A stretch of 64,000 nucleotides of DNA from Streptomyces sp. DH41 (GTDB lineage Bacteria > Actinomycetota > Actinomycetes > Streptomycetales > Streptomycetaceae): contig NZ_JARVKY010000001.1 of the NCBI RefSeq assembly GCF_029813785.1, forward strand, positions 620,001-684,000. The letters are read 5' to 3'. Shown here piece after piece: positions 62,448 through 64,000 of this stretch (within the stretch, counting starts at the first letter, position 1; the number at the start of each line of letters is the position of its first letter). Position numbers and translations under genes: made by a program. Below the pieces are notes generated by a model. It was not told where the DNA came from. It saw only the letters and a list, made by a program, of their open reading frames with translations, and made no database searches.

Positions 62448-63821
62448 ATGGCGGCGGCACCGGCGGCGGGGGCCTCACCGGCCCCGGCCGCCCCCAAGTC
62501 ACCCCAGTCCCCCACCTCACCCAAGCGGCGCAGGAGCGTGACCGGCACCCGCAAAACCGTGGTGGTCCTGTTCCTGCTGCCCGCACTGGTACTGCTCGGC
62601 GCGCTCGTGGTGTACCCGATCGGGTACTCGCTGATCCGCAGCTTCTACGACCAGTCCGGCGACGGCTTCGCCGGATTCGACAACTACCAGGCGCTGTTCA
62701 CCGACGACGGCATCCGCACCGCGCTGAAGAACAACATCATCTGGGTGGTGTTCGCGCCGACGGTCGCCACCGCGCTGGGTCTGATCTTCGCGGTGCTGAC
62801 CGAACGGGTGCGCTGGGGCACGGCGTTCAAACTGGTCGTCTTCATGCCGATGGCGATCTCCATGCTGGCGGCCGGCATCATCTTCCGCCTGGTGTACGAC
62901 CAGGACCCGGACAAGGGCGTCGCGAACGCGGTGTGGGTCGGGGTGCACGACACGTTCGCCGAGTCGTCGGCGTTCCCGAAGGCGCACCCGGGCCGCGAGT
63001 CGCCGCTGGAGCCGGCCGGCGGCGGCGCGTTCATCACCAAGGAACCGGTCACCGCGGGCGAGACGGTCGTCCTCCCCCTCGTCGGCGTCGCCCCCGACGT
63101 GATGCCGGACGGCGCGAAGAAGGCCGTGTCCGCCGACCCCGAGGACGGGAGGATCACCGGCACCACCTGGCAGGACTTCACCCGCGGCAAGGGCGTCGGG
63201 AAGCTCAACGGCGTCGACGCCGCCGAGCTGGGCTACGCCGGGATGAGGATCGAGGCGGTGAAGGACGGCAAGGTCGTCGCGAAGACGACGGCGGCCGGCG
63301 ACGGCACCTTCACGCTCCCCGCCGTGGCCGAGGGAGCACAGCTCAGACTCCCCGCCGACAACTTCAAGGAGCCGTACAACGGCCTGAACTGGCTCGGCCC
63401 CTCGCTCGTCACCCCGGCCGTCATCGGGTCGTACGTGTGGATGTGGGCGGGCTTCGCGATGGTGCTGATCGCGGCCGGGCTGGCGGGCGTCCCCCGGGAA
63501 CTCCTCGAAGCCGCCCGGGTCGACGGCGCGGGCGAGTGGCAGGTCTTCAGACGGGTCACGGTCCCGCTCCTGGCGCCGGTCCTCGCGGTCGTCGTCGTCA
63601 CCCTGATGATCAACGTGCTGAAGGTCTTCGACCTGGTCTTCATCATCGCCCCGGGCTCCTCCCAGGACGACGCGAACGTGCTCGCCCTGGAGCTGTACCG
63701 CAAGGGCTTCGCCACCGACCAGCCGGGCATCGCCAGCGCCATCGCGGTGTTCCTGCTGCTCCTGGTCATCCCGGTGATGTGGTTCAACGTACGGCGGCTG
63801 CGGCGGGAGGTGCGGCGATGA
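62448..63821 (+). CDS. Sugar ABC permease with extracytoplasmic Ig-like insert
   Basis: A 457-residue CUT1 permease, about 130-150 residues longer than usual. Helices: KTVVVLFLLPALVLLGALVV (about 36-55), then segments near 100-115 and 125-145. Between about 160 and 310 an inserted outside domain contains GYAGMRIEAVKDGKVVAKT, TAAGDGTFTLPAVAEGAQL, which looks like a carboxypeptidase-regulatory/SdrD_B-type beta-sandwich. The permease then resumes, with the EAA loop ELLEAARVDGAGEWQVFRR. ATG 62448 has GGAGG upstream. The stop overlaps the next start by 4 nt. Confidence 0.9.
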   Translation: MAAAPAAGASPAPAAPKSPQSPTSPKRRRSVTGTRKTVVVLFLLPALVLLGALVVYPIGYSLIRSFYDQSGDGFAGFDNYQALFTDDGIRTALKNNIIWVVFAPTVATALGLIFAVLTERVRWGTAFKLVVFMPMAISMLAAGIIFRLVYDQDPDKGVANAVWVGVHDTFAESSAFPKAHPGRESPLEPAGGGAFITKEPVTAGETVVLPLVGVAPDVMPDGAKKAVSADPEDGRITGTTWQDFTRGKGVGKLNGVDAAELGYAGMRIEAVKDGKVVAKTTAAGDGTFTLPAVAEGAQLRLPADNFKEPYNGLNWLGPSLVTPAVIGSYVWMWAGFAMVLIAAGLAGVPRELLEAARVDGAGEWQVFRRVTVPLLAPVLAVVVVTLMINVLKVFDLVFIIAPGSSQDDANVLALELYRKGFATDQPGIASAIAVFLLLLVIPVMWFNVRRLRREVRR

Positions 63822-64000
63822 CCACGGACGCGGGCTCCCTCACGAAGACGGCGTCGACGCCGCCCGGGACGGCCGTCAGGGCGAAGCGGTCGCTGGGGTC
63901 CCGGCTCGCCGAGGGCGTCAGCGGCGGACTGGTCCAGGTGTTCCTGATCGTCGTGGGCCTGTTCTGGCTGGTCCCGACGATCGGCCTGCTGCTGTCCTCG
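63818..64000 (+). CDS. Second sugar ABC permease (MalG-like), cut by window edge
   Basis: The first 61 codons are visible. ATG 63818 overlaps the preceding permease stop by 4 nt with GGGAGGTGCGGCG before it. A basic N-terminus (AVRAKRSLGSRLAEG) leads to the first membrane helix (VQVFLIVVGLFWLVPTIGLLL), as in MalG-type CUT1 permeases. The rest lies outside. Confidence 0.85.
   Translation, partial: MTTDAGSLTKTASTPPGTAVRAKRSLGSRLAEGVSGGLVQVFLIVVGLFWLVPTIGLLLSS

Overview
The window is chromosomal DNA of a Streptomyces. The support is very high GC with strong G/C bias at third codon positions, frequent GTG and TTG starts, GTGA/ATGA start-stop overlaps, and genus-typical genes (an SsgA-like sporulation protein, sigU/rsuA, nnaR, matAB, pkaA/pkaB, a LAxTG sortase substrate). 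Gene order matches, from memory, the S. coelicolor core segment around SCO2923-SCO2979. There is no phage, plasmid, insertion sequence, CRISPR array or rRNA; the only tRNA-like gene is tmRNA.

Layout. 1-5.5 kb: a cut-off DUF2510 protein, ssgG, an FAD-linked oxidase, a TPR protein and hpd. 5.4-9.8 kb: an Lrp/AsnC regulator divergent from hpd, then a four-gene quaternary-amine (OpuC-type) ABC importer. 9.8-16.3 kb: a PDZ-less Lon-like protease, an IclR regulator, an SF2 helicase, an MFS exporter and an orphan SUKH-4-like gene. 16.3-21.5 kb: a three-subunit molybdo-flavoenzyme operon of the xanthine/CO dehydrogenase family, with odd features in two subunits. 21.8-26.6 kb: a sugar ABC importer with a cytoplasmic GH20 hexosaminidase. 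26.7-31.6 kb: DUF3039, YqgE, murA, hupA and NAD-type malic enzyme. 31.8-32.1 kb: a probable structured small RNA facing a HelD-type RNA polymerase motor gene. 34.5-39.6 kb: sigU-rsuA, a CGNR regulator, nnaR and narK. 39.7-40.1 kb: remnants of an ATPase/DUF397 regulatory locus. 40.2-46.4 kb: matA-matB-acyltransferase exopolysaccharide operon and a LysR regulator. 46.5-53.2 kb: the conserved ssrA-smpB-ctpA-ftsX-ftsE-prfB block, interrupted by a tiny zinc-ribbon membrane protein and a DPT-repeat wall protein. 53.2-60.8 kb: Ser/Thr kinases pkaB and pkaA, divergent from a large FHA/FtsK-like protein. 61-64 kb: a second sugar ABC importer, cut by the window edge.

How the genes work together. Several groups are clear operons by 1- or 4-nt overlaps: opuC-type, molybdo-enzyme, hexosaminidase importer, sigU-rsuA, matA-matB-acyltransferase and the last importer. 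The two sugar importers have no ATPase gene; in Streptomyces such systems usually share MsiK encoded elsewhere. nnaR next to narK ties nitrate transport to its regulator. tmRNA with smpB, and prfB, form a ribosome-rescue/termination group; FtsEX with the nearby S41 protease may link to cell-wall remodelling.

Most unusual items: the small RNA at about 31.87-32.02 kb; the molybdenum subunit that lacks the family's catalytic glutamate, paired with an iron-sulfur subunit carrying long disordered extensions; a sugar permease with an Ig-like insert; an EssC/FtsK-like FHA protein with Arg in place of the P-loop Lys; a Lon-like protease without its PDZ domain; and a Streptomyces repeat that has become coding sequence in a permease.
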